In this document: piece after piece, positions 40,103 through 53,135 of the stretch | Layout: every line of letters begins with the position of its first letter | How positions within the stretch are numbered: position 1 is the stretch's first letter | DNA from: Deinococcus humi | GTDB taxonomy: Bacteria; Deinococcota; Deinococci; Deinococcales; Deinococcaceae | Assembly (NCBI RefSeq): GCF_014201875.1 | Contig: NZ_JACHFL010000002.1 | Coordinates: 124,001 to 188,000 of the forward strand | Length of the DNA stretch: 64,000 nt | Direction of reading: 5' to 3' | Made by a program: the position numbers and the translations under genes | Notes under the pieces: generated by a model | Databases searched by the model: none | Told to the model about the DNA's origin: nothing | What the model saw: the letters and a program-made list of their open reading frames with translations, nothing else

Positions 40103-41641
40103 TCAGTGCAGCCCTGACGCGACACCCTGCTGGCGCACCGCCAGTCGCCGGCATTTCACTGCGTACAGACGTTCTTCCGCCAGAACCAGGAGGGTCTCTC
40201 CTGCACCCTCGCTGCTGTACGCGATCCCCACGCTGGCCCCGCGCAGCGCGCCCACCTGCCGTGCGGCCAGCACCGCGACGTCTACCGCGTCGTGGAGTGT
40301 CTCCTCGTCGGTGTCCCCCAGCACCACGAATTCGTCACCGCCCATGCGGTAGACCTCCCCCGTCGCGCCCAGTTCCACTTTCAACGTGCGGGCGAATACC
40401 TGCAACAGCTTGTCGCCCTGGATATGGCCTTCCTGATCATTGAGCAACTTGAAGCCGTCCAGATCCAGTTCCGCCAGCAGAAAAGGACCCTTGTTCAGAT
40501 GCCGCTGGATCAGGTCCTGGTACATCGCCCGGCGGTTGAGAATCCCGGTCAACGCGTCGCGCCGGGATTCCTGGTGTGCCCGCTCAAGTTCCTGTTGCCG
40601 GTCGAGGGCGGCGCGCACACAGCGTCCCGCCGCCGTCAGCAGGCCCTGGTCACCGCCCCGCCAGCGCATCACTGGATTGCTCTGGAGCCGCATGATCAGC
40701 AGCAAGGAGGTGACCCCGTTGCGCGTTCCCAGTGGTAGCCAGGCGATCTGCTGGACCCCGGCGGCCACCATCGCGCCTAGCGCGCCGGAGACGAGTGGAT
40801 AGTCGTCGAGATACATGGGCTGGTTCAGATCTTTCAAGGTCATCGTGACCGAGTTGGCCCACTCGGGCAGCGGGGCGGACAGAGCGTCCAGGGCCAGGGC
40901 CACCTGTGGTGTGTGGTACGCCACCGTCTCCCTCAGCTCCTCTCCCTTGAACTGCAGCAGGCCAATGTAGTCGGCGTTCAGTGCCCCGCCCAGCACGTCA
41001 GCGGCCTTCAGGGTCATGTCCTCGGGGCTCAGCTCCTGGCCTATCAGACCCGTCAGGCCGTCGAGCACCCACGCCTGGTCCAGCCCACGCCGCAGCTCAT
41101 CGTCGCGGCGCTGTGGGGAGGGCTGTCTGCGGTCTGATGCCAGACTGTGAGCCCGCAGCTCCAGTTCGTTCACCACCAGGCCGGCTAGATCCTGCAAGTC
41201 CTGCAGCTCACGCGGAATGAAGGGGTGGGGCTGGTGGTCCGCGACACACAGCGTCCCGATGCAGTGACCTTCCGGGGTGATCAGGGGGACCCCGGCGTAC
41301 GTGTGGATGTACGGCTCGCCCACGACCGCCGGGTGGTGGGCGAAGCGCGGATCGGCGTGGGTGTTCTCGATCACCATCGGTACGGTCCCGAGAATGGTCC
41401 AGGCGCAGAGCGAGTCGCGGCGCGGGCCGCTAGTCAGGCCTGGGCCGTAGGCCGCCTTGGTCCACTGGCGGGACCCGTCAATGAAGTTGATACAGGCCAA
41501 AGGGGTACGGAGCAGGTGGGCTGCCAGGCGGGCGATCCGGTCAAAGCCTTCCTCGGAGGGTGTATCGAGGATCTCGTACTGTTCCAGGTTCAGGAGACGG
41601 GCGGGCTCGTCGGGGGCGGAGGGCGCGCCGATCATGGTCAT
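40103..41641 (-). CDS. GAF-GAF-GGDEF diguanylate cyclase
   Basis: 512 residues, no signal peptide. An N-terminal GAF domain (about 20-160; LNLEQYEILDTPSEEGFDR is the typical entry), a second GAF (about 190-340) and a GGDEF domain (about 345-500). The active-site GGDEF is intact at 434-438, with the metal-binding Asp in LDLDGFKLLND, so c-di-GMP synthesis is likely. The allosteric RxxD I-site is not seen before GGDEF, suggesting no product inhibition by that route. Cytosolic, signal unknown. Confidence 0.9.
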   Translation of the reverse strand: MTMIGAPSAPDEPARLLNLEQYEILDTPSEEGFDRIARLAAHLLRTPLACINFIDGSRQWTKAAYGPGLTSGPRRDSLCAWTILGTVPMVIENTHADPRFAHHPAVVGEPYIHTYAGVPLITPEGHCIGTLCVADHQPHPFIPRELQDLQDLAGLVVNELELRAHSLASDRRQPSPQRRDDELRRGLDQAWVLDGLTGLIGQELSPEDMTLKAADVLGGALNADYIGLLQFKGEELRETVAYHTPQVALALDALSAPLPEWANSVTMTLKDLNQPMYLDDYPLVSGALGAMVAAGVQQIAWLPLGTRNGVTSLLLIMRLQSNPVMRWRGGDQGLLTAAGRCVRAALDRQQELERAHQESRRDALTGILNRRAMYQDLIQRHLNKGPFLLAELDLDGFKLLNDQEGHIQGDKLLQVFARTLKVELGATGEVYRMGGDEFVVLGDTDEETLHDAVDVAVLAARQVGALRGASVGIAYSSEGAGETLLVLAEERLYAVKCRRLAVRQQGVASGLH

Positions 41642-42082
41642 GGATGCAGGTTGTCAGTCCCGCTCTTGCGAGGGTCTGACAGGCAAGAACATGGAGGAAT
41701 GTTATGGCCAGCTTGCGCCACGCGCCGGCTCCTGTCCCTGAGGAAATGAACGTTCGAGCGGCGCTCGGGGGCGTATGGCGCGACTTACGACGTCGCAAGA
41801 GTCCCACATCTGCCCGAGGGGCTGGAGCAGCGTAAATGGCTCGCTGCAATCACGGGTGAGCAACCCGGCGAATAGGCCTCCCTGAGCCGCATCTCTGCTT
41901 TCAGCGCCCGATTGGAAGCGGAAACCGGCGCCGTGACGGCACTGAGGGCAAGGGCTACGCTGAATACATTCGTTGATCCGGCCAGTCAGGTGGAGCGGCA
42001 GAATGTTCGACCAGCTGACCCGGTCACACCCTGCTGACGCAACGCACCCCTCGTCCATGGAAGGCGAGGGGCCAGGTGTCTC
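41642..42082. other. Intergenic region, no recognised gene
   Basis: About 440 bases between two leftward genes; it must hold the promoter of the GGDEF gene. A 7-bp hairpin (42047-42053 with 42065-42071) after the LLM gene has no T tract. A 44-codon plus-strand frame at 41704 has no features; I see no family match. Confidence 0.5.
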
Positions 42083-43123
42083 TCAGTCTGCCGCCACCGC
42101 CACCCCCTCGCGCATCGCCTCCATGACCAGCGCGTAGGAGCGCCGCCGGGCCGCCGGATCGTGAGTCATGGTGGTCAGGATCAGCTCGTCGGCCCCGACT
42201 TCGCGGGCCAGCCGCTGCAGGCGGGCGGCTACCTCGGCTGGATCGCCCGCGACAATGCGGGCACGGGACGCCTCGGCCACTGCACGTTCCTGTGGCGTGT
42301 AGGGGTAGTCGCGGGCCTCCTGCACGCTGGGGAAGGAGGCCACCTCGCCGCGGGTCAGGCGCAGGAACATCAGCCCTGCGGACAGCCCCAGTTCCTCGGC
42401 CTCCGCCCGGGTGGGGGCGCAGATCACGTTGGCGGCGACAATCACGTGTGGTTGCTGGAATGCCGCCGACGGCTGGAACGCTGCCCGGTATGCCTGGGCC
42501 GCCGCCGCCGCCTGCGCCGTATCGGGGTTGATGTGCCACGCGAAGGCCAGCCCTGCGCCGATGCGGGCGGCGACATGCGCGCCGTAACCGCTGCTGGACA
42601 GCAGCCACAGCGGCGGAAACAGCCCGTCGCCTGCCGGGGCAGCCACCGTTCCGGCAAAGGCATGGCCCGCTGGGAACTGGCCGGTGCCAAAGGCGATCAG
42701 CTCGGCCAGCTGCCGCTCGAACGGCTCTTCCAGCAGGCCGGACGCGCCCCGGAGCGCTCTGGCGGTGCGCCCGTCCGTACCCGGCGCACGGCCCAGGCCC
42801 AGGTCCACGCGGTCCGGGGCCAGCGCCGAGAGCAGACGGTAGCCCTCGGCCACAGCCAGCGGCGCGTGGTTGGGCAACATCACGCCGCCGGAACCCAGGC
42901 GGATCCGCTGGGTGACCTGCGAGGCCGCCGCCAGCACCGCCAGCGGCACACTGGACGCCACCGCGCCCATGTTGTGGTGTTCGGCCACCCAGTACCTTTG
43001 ATAATCAAGGTCCTCGGCGTGTTGCGCCAGCCGCAGGGATTCACGCAGCGCTTCGGTGGCGTCCGAGCCGGAGGGAATCGGTACCAGATCCAGCACAGAC
43101 AGGGGCAGGGGAGACGAGGTCAT
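42083..43123 (-). CDS. LLM-class flavin-dependent oxidoreductase
   Basis: 346 residues, a luciferase-like TIM barrel. Family marks are [12 protein letters not shown] at the start, [37 protein letters not shown] and the late [15 protein letters not shown]. It would use reduced FMN to oxidise an unknown small molecule. ATG 43123 fits the family start; an upstream extension to 43312 has no support. A long plus-strand frame across it is antisense noise. Confidence 0.88.
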   Translation of the reverse strand: MTSSPLPLSVLDLVPIPSGSDATEALRESLRLAQHAEDLDYQRYWVAEHHNMGAVASSVPLAVLAAASQVTQRIRLGSGGVMLPNHAPLAVAEGYRLLSALAPDRVDLGLGRAPGTDGRTARALRGASGLLEEPFERQLAELIAFGTGQFPAGHAFAGTVAAPAGDGLFPPLWLLSSSGYGAHVAARIGAGLAFAWHINPDTAQAAAAAQAYRAAFQPSAAFQQPHVIVAANVICAPTRAEAEELGLSAGLMFLRLTRGEVASFPSVQEARDYPYTPQERAVAEASRARIVAGDPAEVAARLQRLAREVGADELILTTMTHDPAARRRSYALVMEAMREGVAVAAD

Positions 43124-43291
43124 GGGCCGAGTGTGCGCCTGTAGCGGAGGAGTGACGCTGAACTGCGTCACGAAGCGGTCTTCACAGGGAATTGAAGCTC
43201 GGCTGGTGGCCTGGTGGACCGCTGACCCCGGCCCCGCTTCCCCTCTAGCCCAATCCATTCCCGCGTGACCTTCGCCCCTCGCCCACCCCCG

Positions 43292-43297
43292 TATCCT
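43292..43297 (+). promoter_or_regulatory. -10 box (TATCCT) of the glc operon
   Basis: TATCCT lies 20 bases before GTG 43318; transcription would start near 43304, leaving a leader of about 14 bases with GAGG as ribosome site. Confidence 0.4.
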
Positions 43298-43317
43298 GTC
43301 GGGGTGAGGCACATCCG

Positions 43318-44595
43318 GTGAACAACGATATCCCCGTGCGCGAGCTGGGACCGCAGGGCGAGGTAATGGCGCACGCCGTGGACGCCTGCGTGCACTGCGG
43401 CTTTTGCCTGCCCGCTTGCCCCACCTACGCGTTGCTGGGCGACGAGATGGACAGCCCGCGCGGACGCATCGTGCTGATGAAAGAGGTGCTGGAGGGTGGC
43501 CTGGACCTGCTGGACGCCGTCCCCCACCTAGACCGCTGCCTGGGCTGTCAGGCCTGCGTGACCGCCTGTCCCAGTGGGGTGCCCTACGGCGAACTGATCA
43601 CCAGCTTTCGCGGCTGGAGCGAACCGCAGCGCCAGCGTTCGGCGTTTGACAGGACCAAGCGCTACGCCATCCTGAAAGCCCTGCCTGCACCGAAACTGTT
43701 CAGCCTCGCCGCCCGCGTTGGCCAGTACGCCAAGCCGCTGGCGCCCACGCTGCCTGCCGCGTTGCGTGGCCCGCTGGATCTGCTGCCCGAGCATGTTCCG
43801 GCCATGCAACCCAGCCCGGGGGTCACGCCTGCGCGGGGGCAGCGCCGGGGCCGGGTGGCCCTGCTGATCGGCTGCGCCCAGCAGGCCCTCGCACCCAATT
43901 TCAACGCCGCCACCCTACGTGTGCTGGCGCGCAACGGCATCGAGGTCGTCGTGCCTGAAGGTCAGGGCTGCTGCGGGGCCGCCGCGCTGCACACCGGGGC
44001 GCGGGACGAGGCCCTGCGGCTGGTCCGTGCCAATCTGGACGCCTTCAACCCCGACGACTACGACGCCATCCTCTCCAATGCGGCGGGCTGTGGAGCGGGC
44101 CTCAAGGAATACCCGGTGATTCTGCACGGTCTTCATGACGGGGAACGGGCCAGGGCTTTTGCTGCCAAGGTGCAGGACATCAGCGAGTATCTCTCCGGGC
44201 TGGCGCGGGACGGCGGGCTGGAGCCGTTCATGCCCACTGCCCAGCCCCTCAAGGTCGCGTACCACGACGCCTGCCACCTGGCCCACGCGCAGGGGGTTCG
44301 CGCCGCGCCGCGCGAACTGCTGCGCATGATCCCGGGCGTAAGCGTCGTCGAGATTCCCGAGGGTGACCTGTGCTGTGGCTCGGCAGGCACCTACAACCTT
44401 GAACAGCCCGAGCTGGCTGGGCAACTCGGCGCGCGCAAGGCCGGGCACATCCTGTCCACTGCGCCAGATCTGATCGCCAGCGGCAACATCGGCTGCCACA
44501 CCCAGATTCAGAGCCATGTGCGCCGAGCGGGCAGCGCCGTACCAGTGATGCACACGGTGGAAGTGCTGGACCGGGCGTACTGGGGAGACTTGTGA
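43318..44595 (+). CDS. glcF: Glycolate oxidase iron-sulfur subunit
   Basis: 425 residues, GTG start. Two [4Fe-4S] motifs: [12 protein letters not shown] (about 24-35) and [12 protein letters not shown] (about 75-86). Two CCG-type domains follow ([13 protein letters not shown], and [12 protein letters not shown]), which bind a further cluster. In the glycolate oxidase complex it passes electrons from GlcD/GlcE flavin to the membrane acceptor. It is followed at 52 bases by glcD. Confidence 0.93.
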   Translation: MNNDIPVRELGPQGEVMAHAVDACVHCGFCLPACPTYALLGDEMDSPRGRIVLMKEVLEGGLDLLDAVPHLDRCLGCQACVTACPSGVPYGELITSFRGWSEPQRQRSAFDRTKRYAILKALPAPKLFSLAARVGQYAKPLAPTLPAALRGPLDLLPEHVPAMQPSPGVTPARGQRRGRVALLIGCAQQALAPNFNAATLRVLARNGIEVVVPEGQGCCGAAALHTGARDEALRLVRANLDAFNPDDYDAILSNAAGCGAGLKEYPVILHGLHDGERARAFAAKVQDISEYLSGLARDGGLEPFMPTAQPLKVAYHDACHLAHAQGVRAAPRELLRMIPGVSVVEIPEGDLCCGSAGTYNLEQPELAGQLGARKAGHILSTAPDLIASGNIGCHTQIQSHVRRAGSAVPVMHTVEVLDRAYWGDL

Positions 44596-44647
44596 GGGCT
44601 CAGACCAGCAAAGCCAGCCCGGTGGTTGACCCCGGCGGAGGCCGCCC

Positions 44648-46070
<1,423 letters not shown>

Positions 46071-46078
<8 letters not shown>

Positions 46079-46736
46079 GACCAGAATGGACCTGTCTTCC
46101 GGCGATCAGACCCTGACCGTCTCTGGCGATACCCGCCTGCTGGAGGTCTATGCGGCGCTGCCCCCCGGCCTCTACCCGCCGTTTCCCCCGGTAGAACTGC
46201 CCGGCGGCGTGGCGGGTCTGGTCTCGCGTGGCGGCTTCGGGCAGACCTTCTTCTTCGGCGCGGAGGTGCTGGGTGTGACGTTCCGCGCCCCATCCGGGCG
46301 GGTGGTGCGGGCGGGTGGGCGAACGGTCAAGAATGTGCAGGGCTATGACCTGACCCGTCCCTTCGTGGGCAGTTTCGGTGCGCTGGGCGAGGCGCTGGAG
46401 GTCACGCTGCGCCTGCGCCCCGGCCTTGTCGCCCGCCATGTCTCGGCCCCCGGCTCGCTGGACGATCTGCCGGAACTGTCGGCCCGCTTTGCCTGGGAAG
46501 TGGACGGCACCCTTCACCTGATGCACTTCGGACACGCACGGCAGGTGGAACGCGCGCTGGCGGTGTTGTCCGGTGCGGTGGAGGGACAGGGACCGCTCGA
46601 TTTGACCCCTGCATTTCCGAATGGCATGGGCGTGGGTGCGGGTGGAGGCGTCCGGGATCGCCGTTTCGGCTGGGTGGACGGCGGGGCCGTTCCGCCGGTG
46701 CCAGAGCTGTTCGCCCGGGTGGCGGCAAGTCTGTAG
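46071..46736 (+). CDS. glcE: Glycolate oxidase subunit GlcE, short FAD-binding form
   Basis: 221 residues, against about 350 for E. coli GlcE. It keeps the FAD-binding half ([13 protein letters not shown], then [25 protein letters not shown]) but lacks most of the C-terminal part. Translation is coupled to glcD by an eight-base overlap. It completes the GlcDEF set; whether the short form is enough for activity is not known from sequence. Confidence 0.82.
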
Positions 46737-46806
46737 TAGCGGTCTGATCCCCACATCCATAATCCTGTCTGGTGCCCAGGCGGCCTGATTGCCAGTCCTG
46801 ACCCTC

Positions 46807-46812
46807 TACACT
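46807..46812 (+). promoter_or_regulatory. -10 box (TACACT) of the FMN hydroxyacid oxidase gene
   Basis: TACACT is six bases before ATG 46819, and no Shine-Dalgarno is seen: leaderless spacing. Confidence 0.45.
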
Positions 46813-46818
46813 CCGGTC

Positions 46819-48087
46819 ATGTCACAACCCGGATCGACGGCTCCAGCTCCCGGCCCTGGCCGCAGCCGCCAGACGCAGATTTTCGTGGATGGCTTGGGCG
46901 GCGCCCGCCCGCTGGTCCCAGTGGCCCCAGAGCGCTTGCAGGAGGCCGCCCGGCGCAAGCTCGACGCTCCGGCCTTCGCGTATCTGGCGGGCGGTGCGGG
47001 CGCGGAGCGAACCATGCGGGCCAACCTGGACGCCTTTGCGGCGGTGAAACTAGTGCCCCGGCGGCTCTGCGGTTCGGCCTCACGTGACCTGAGCGTGGAG
47101 CTGTTCGGGCATACCTACCCCGCCCCCGTGCTGTTGGCTCCGCTGGGCGTGCTGGAACTGGCGCACGCAGAGGCCGATCTGGCGGTGGGCCGCGCCGCCG
47201 CCGCTCTGGGCGTGCCGTTCATCTTCTCCTCGCAGGCGTCCGAACCCATGGAAGAGGTGGCCGCCGCTATGGGCGACGCCCCCCGCTGGTTTCAACTGTA
47301 CTGGGGCACCGACGAGGAGGTCACGCGCTCCTTTGTCCGCCGGGCCGAGCAGTGCGGCGCGCAGGCCATCGTCCTGACCCTCGACACGACGCTGCTGGGC
47401 TGGCGGCCCCGCGATCTGGACCTGGGCCATCTGCCGTTTCTGCGCGGGCAGGGGCTGGCGCAGTACCTGACGGACGAGTACTTCCGTTCCAGGCTCGCAG
47501 GCGCGCCGCTGCCCGCCACCTCGCCCCGGCCCTCACCCGCCCTGCTCAGAACGGCGGCCAGCCTGGGCGCACATGGACGCAAGTTCGGCCTGTCGCTGTC
47601 ACAGATGCGGGCGGCGGCGGCCCACTTCACCGCCAGCTACACCCGCCCTGACCTGCAATGGGATGATCTCTCGCGCCTGCGTGGGTGGACGGACCTGCCC
47701 ATTGTCCTCAAGGGCATCCTCCACCCGGACGACGCCCGTGAAGCTGTCCGGCGCGGCATGGACGGCCTGATCGTTAGCAATCACGGCGGACGCCAGATCG
47801 ACGGTGAGGTGGGCAGCCTGACGGTGCTGCCGCGCGTGGTGGAGGCGGCGGGCGAACTGCCCGTGTTGATCGACAGTGGGGTCCGCACCGGATCGGACGT
47901 GGCGAAGGCGCTGGCCATGGGCGCGCGGGCCGTGCTGCTGGGCCGCCCCTACGCCTATGGGCTGGCGCTGGCCGGAGAGGCGGGTGTGGCTGAAGTCGTC
48001 CGCAACGTGGTGGCCGAGTTCGACCTGACACTGGGCCTGCTGGGCGTTCACGCGGCGCGGGACCTGAGGCCGGAACATCTGGCGTAA
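46819..48087 (+). CDS. FMN-dependent alpha-hydroxy acid oxidase/dehydrogenase
   Basis: About 422 residues, a TIM-barrel flavoenzyme of the lactate dehydrogenase / glycolate oxidase family. The residues for FMN and catalysis are seen: [39 protein letters not shown] (Lys), and [10 protein letters not shown] (catalytic His and substrate Arg), then [18 protein letters not shown]. Substrate (lactate, glycolate or other) is not fixed by sequence; its position after glcFDE suggests 2-hydroxyacid use. ATG 46819 agrees with the leaderless box; an upstream start at 46789 would precede it. Confidence 0.9.
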   Translation: MSQPGSTAPAPGPGRSRQTQIFVDGLGGARPLVPVAPERLQEAARRKLDAPAFAYLAGGAGAERTMRANLDAFAAVKLVPRRLCGSASRDLSVELFGHTYPAPVLLAPLGVLELAHAEADLAVGRAAAALGVPFIFSSQASEPMEEVAAAMGDAPRWFQLYWGTDEEVTRSFVRRAEQCGAQAIVLTLDTTLLGWRPRDLDLGHLPFLRGQGLAQYLTDEYFRSRLAGAPLPATSPRPSPALLRTAASLGAHGRKFGLSLSQMRAAAAHFTASYTRPDLQWDDLSRLRGWTDLPIVLKGILHPDDAREAVRRGMDGLIVSNHGGRQIDGEVGSLTVLPRVVEAAGELPVLIDSGVRTGSDVAKALAMGARAVLLGRPYAYGLALAGEAGVAEVVRNVVAEFDLTLGLLGVHAARDLRPEHLA

Positions 48088-48183
48088 AGGGAGAAGCCGC
48101 ACCCGGTAGTCTGTCCAGGCTTTTGGGCCAGCTACCACCCCCGACTTGCCGGGCGTTACAGACATTCCCCTGACTGGTAGGGG

Positions 48184-48189
48184 TATCCT
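48184..48189 (+). promoter_or_regulatory. -10 box (TATCCT) of the cpdB-like gene
   Basis: TATCCT lies seven bases before ATG 48197, with no separate ribosome site: leaderless spacing. Confidence 0.45.
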
Positions 48190-48196
48190 GAAGGGC

Positions 48197-50119
<1,923 letters not shown>

Positions 50120-50132
50120 TCCTGGGACAATG

Positions 50133-50171
50133 AAGGAGGTGGAAGCCACAACTGGCTTCCACCTCCTTTTT
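50133..50171 (+). terminator. Rho-independent terminator between cpdB and the convergent lipoprotein gene
   Basis: A perfect 16-bp stem (50133-50148 with 50153-50168) has a four-base loop and a T run to 50171. It may also act for the leftward gene ending at 50189. Confidence 0.93.
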
Positions 50172-50188
50172 GCTGCCGTGGACCGGAT

Positions 50189-52117
50189 TTATGGGTTTTT
50201 CTTGACTGCTACAGCCCCGCCCTGGTAATAGCGAGTCACACCAGTCGTGAGGTCTTCGACGATGTAGTCAATGCGGTAGATTCCGACGTCTGAAAACCCC
50301 TGGGTCCTGGTGATGGGGGTGCCAGCGGGCACTTCCGGCGAGAGGCTGGTCCGGGTTGGGATTTCTACAGCCTGATTGGCCGCGCCATCATATGCCAGGA
50401 CGGCCAGACGATAGGGATGGGTGGGGGCGCCAGGAATGGCCCAGGTGGCAGACGATGGATTGAGGGCTCCTGACGTGAGATCGGGCACTGTGGTGGTCTC
50501 GACCATGGTGCCCAGGCCAGGAATGGTGCTGTCGACGGCGTCGCGCGACACGCGGACTGGGAACTCCTGAATATTGGCGTTCTGTCCGTCGAAGGCAGTT
50601 ACGCGCAGTGTGTAGTTGCCGTTTTGTACGTAGGGCTGCGCGTCCATCAGGGCCCCAATGTCAAAGACCCGCTGAATGATCCCTGCGAGTCTTACAGGAA
50701 AATTGAAGCTGTAAGGCGCGCGCGGGCATACCTGTGTGCTGGTTTTGGTTGCTTCATCGCAGGTAAAGTCGATCCGCAGGCTTGACACGCTGTTGTCATC
50801 GCTGGCCTGAACCATCAGGGCAGAAAAACGCGAGAGGATGCCACGAACATTCTGATTGGTATAGGGATCATTAATGTACGCGGGCATCAGCACCTGAAGG
50901 GCAGGCGGCTTGTTGTCATTCACCTGGGTGCTGATCTGGGTGCCAGCGCTGAGCGTAATGTTTGCTCCGTTGCTCAGCTGGGCGACCGCCGAGATCTCCA
51001 GTGCATAGCTGTTGCTGGAAAAGTTTGGGCCGATCAGATCTAGTGGAATAAACGCTTCGAGAACGCCAGGACTGGTCTGCTGAACTGTGCCGTAGTCGGT
51101 CTTGATGATCTGACCCCGGAAATCACGGACGTCCAGCCGAACATTGTCATTGCCCGACAGGGTCTGCAGAGTGAAAGGCGTGTTGCCCTCGCGAACCTGG
51201 ACGCGCACTGTGGTCGGACCCGTGATGATGGCGCCCGCACTCGGGCTCAGAATCTCAAAGGCTGGCGCGGAGATGTTGCTGATCTGAACTGTTTGGGAAG
51301 AGGTCTCACCGCGCAGGCCCTCCTTGCTCAGGGCGATTACCTTCAACTTCAGGTTGCCGTCCTTGTATTTGCTGGTATCCAGGCTAAAGGTCGCCGAGGC
51401 CGAGGTGCTGACATAGCTGGTGTTGTTGATGTTGCCCGAGGGATCGGTGACTTCCAGAATGACCTTGTCCACCGTGCTGACAGCATCGAAATTGCCTGAT
51501 ACTGTGACGCTGAGGGTGCCACTGAATGGGCCACTCCCCAGGGTATTGATGGTCAGCACGGGTGCCGGCGGTTTGGCAACTGGCGTTGTAGGAGTACCGG
51601 GACCGCCTGTTCCCCCTCCGGTGGTGCTGGCCGTGGACGTAAAGCTGAAGCCCAGGGTGTTGGCCGTATTGCCAAACTTCACGTCGACAGGAAGGTTGGT
51701 CACGCTGGGATTGTCGGCCAATACCTTCCGGAAGAGTTCCCCATTGTCAATGGTGCGCGTCAGGGTGCGGTCTGCATACGTTGTGGCCGGGTCGTTAAAG
51801 TTGCAAGCGGCGGTGGGGGTGGTCGCAGCCGGGCACGTCAGACCCGCCGGCAGGGTAAGAGAAGGAATGTTGACGGTGGCCGACTTCTCTGTTTTGGTTG
51901 CCTCGTCGGTCCAGGTCAGCGTGGCCGTATTAATGATTGTTTCGTGCGCCCCTGCCCTGTTGGTAAAGGTATAGGTCGTCGATCCCGTGTCGCTCACGCT
52001 GCTCAGATTGACATTCAGCGTGCTGGCGCTCACCGTGGCCGAGGACGTGCCAGGTGCCCCTGGCCCACCGCAGGCGGCCAGAAGCAGAGGAAGTGAAATC
52101 AGGGCCAGTTTCTTCAT
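50189..52117 (-). CDS. Large lipoprotein with Ig-like repeats
   Basis: 642 residues. Signal peptide and lipobox LLAAC (Cys near 16). The mature chain is Thr/Ser/Asn-rich with a Gly/Pro linker (about 165-185) and several Ig-like modules, each with D-x-V or DN-V turns (VSTVDKVILEVTDPSGN, ASDDNSVSSLRID). Two Cys flank a loop near the end (FTCDEATKTSTQVCP), possibly a disulfide. A surface or adhesion role is likely; no enzyme motif. GGAGG precedes ATG 52117. Confidence 0.75.
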   Translation of the reverse strand: MKKLALISLPLLLAACGGPGAPGTSSATVSASTLNVNLSSVSDTGSTTYTFTNRAGAHETIINTATLTWTDEATKTEKSATVNIPSLTLPAGLTCPAATTPTAACNFNDPATTYADRTLTRTIDNGELFRKVLADNPSVTNLPVDVKFGNTANTLGFSFTSTASTTGGGTGGPGTPTTPVAKPPAPVLTINTLGSGPFSGTLSVTVSGNFDAVSTVDKVILEVTDPSGNINNTSYVSTSASATFSLDTSKYKDGNLKLKVIALSKEGLRGETSSQTVQISNISAPAFEILSPSAGAIITGPTTVRVQVREGNTPFTLQTLSGNDNVRLDVRDFRGQIIKTDYGTVQQTSPGVLEAFIPLDLIGPNFSSNSYALEISAVAQLSNGANITLSAGTQISTQVNDNKPPALQVLMPAYINDPYTNQNVRGILSRFSALMVQASDDNSVSSLRIDFTCDEATKTSTQVCPRAPYSFNFPVRLAGIIQRVFDIGALMDAQPYVQNGNYTLRVTAFDGQNANIQEFPVRVSRDAVDSTIPGLGTMVETTTVPDLTSGALNPSSATWAIPGAPTHPYRLAVLAYDGAANQAVEIPTRTSLSPEVPAGTPITRTQGFSDVGIYRIDYIVEDLTTGVTRYYQGGAVAVKKNP

Positions 52118-52145
52118 GTAGGGTCCTCCGGGACGGATGAATCAT

Positions 52146-52378
52146 TCAGGTGGAATTGAGGGTGCAAAAGGCGAGCCGTTTCATGCCAGCCAGGAAAGCG
52201 ACGTTCCCGACGATTACACCATCCCATTCATCACCAATTTCTTGCTGAAAGTTCCCGTCAATGGAGCGCTGCTCTGCGATGCGTTCATTGGGCGAGTGCG
52301 GTTCGATGACCACTGGATGGGAATGAGGGACGCCGCATCCCCTGGCTTCCACCAGAGTCAATGCGGCGTCTTCGTTGT
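52146..52378 (-). pseudogene. Duplicated 3' fragment of rex
   Basis: On the minus strand this encodes a C-terminal piece of Rex: over the 39 residues from QRS to TLN, 32 are identical to the intact protein (QQEIGDEW, FLAGMKRLAF are shared). DNA similarity to the 3' end of rex is also evident (52137-52392 against about 52430-52690). The winged helix and NAD-binding core are missing. A tandem partial duplication or the remnant of a recombined second copy. A 71-codon frame from 52361 could still be translated. Confidence 0.85.
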
Positions 52379-52406
52379 GGACGGGCGAACAGGGCCCTGT
52401 TAATCC

Positions 52407-53135
52407 TTACTCAGAGTCCTCGGGTACGGTCGAATCTTTCAGATGAGGATTGAGGGTGTAGAAGGCGAGCCGTTTCATACCAGCCAGGAAATCAACGTTC
52501 TCGACGATGACACCACGCCATTCATCACCAATTTCTTGCTGAACGTTTCCGCCAACGGAGCGCTGATCTGCCATGCGTTCATCTGTCGCGCGTGGCCCGA
52601 TAACCACTGGGGCAAAATTGAGAATGCCGCGCACTCCAGCGTCTACCAGGGCCTGTGCGGCGTCCTGGGCACGGTCGGGCGGCACGGCCAGAAAACCCAT
52701 GTCCACCTTGTTGGCGCGCACGAAGTCCCGCAATTCTTCGATGTGCTGCACGGTCAGGTCCCGGACCTGTCGCCCCACCAGCTCAGGGCTGACATCGAAC
52801 AGTCCCACGTACTGGAACTGATAGTCGCTGGCTCCCGGATAGTTGGCGATTGCCTGCCCCAGCCGCCCCACGCCGACGATCACCACATTCCAGGTCTGGT
52901 TCAGGCCCAGTACCCGGACCAGCTCTCGTTTCAGAATCGGCACGGTGTAGCCCATGCCGCGTGTGCCGAAGCGCCCGAAGTAGGCCAGGTCCTTGCGCAC
53001 CTGAAAAGCGCTGACTCCGGCGCGTTCGGCCAGATCCGTACTGCTGGTGCGGCTGACGTCCCGCGTTTCCAGTTGCTCCAGGATACGCAGGTAGGTCACC
53101 AGGCGGCTGATGGCGGCGGTGGGAACCTCGGCCAT
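52407..53135 (-). CDS. rex: Redox-sensing transcriptional repressor Rex
   Basis: 242 residues. Winged helix at about 5-80 (ISRLVTYLRILEQL, AFQVRKDLAYFGRFGTRGMGY), NADH-binding Rossmann fold with GVGRLGQA near 90, and the domain-swapped C-terminal helix (VENVDFLAGMKRLAFYTLNP). Rex senses the NADH/NAD+ ratio and represses respiratory or fermentative genes. Compared with Thermus Rex (about 211 residues) it has about 25 extra residues between LNFAPVVIGP and the EWRGVIVENVD segment. It shares one base (TGATG) with the end of the SPOR gene upstream, so they are co-transcribed. Confidence 0.93.
   Translation of the reverse strand: MAEVPTAAISRLVTYLRILEQLETRDVSRTSSTDLAERAGVSAFQVRKDLAYFGRFGTRGMGYTVPILKRELVRVLGLNQTWNVVIVGVGRLGQAIANYPGASDYQFQYVGLFDVSPELVGRQVRDLTVQHIEELRDFVRANKVDMGFLAVPPDRAQDAAQALVDAGVRGILNFAPVVIGPRATDERMADQRSVGGNVQQEIGDEWRGVIVENVDFLAGMKRLAFYTLNPHLKDSTVPEDSE

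Noticed and set aside
42161..43144. Open frame of 327 codons on the plus strand
   Set aside because: Antisense to the LLM oxidoreductase, with no motif and an Arg/Gly/Gln-rich product.
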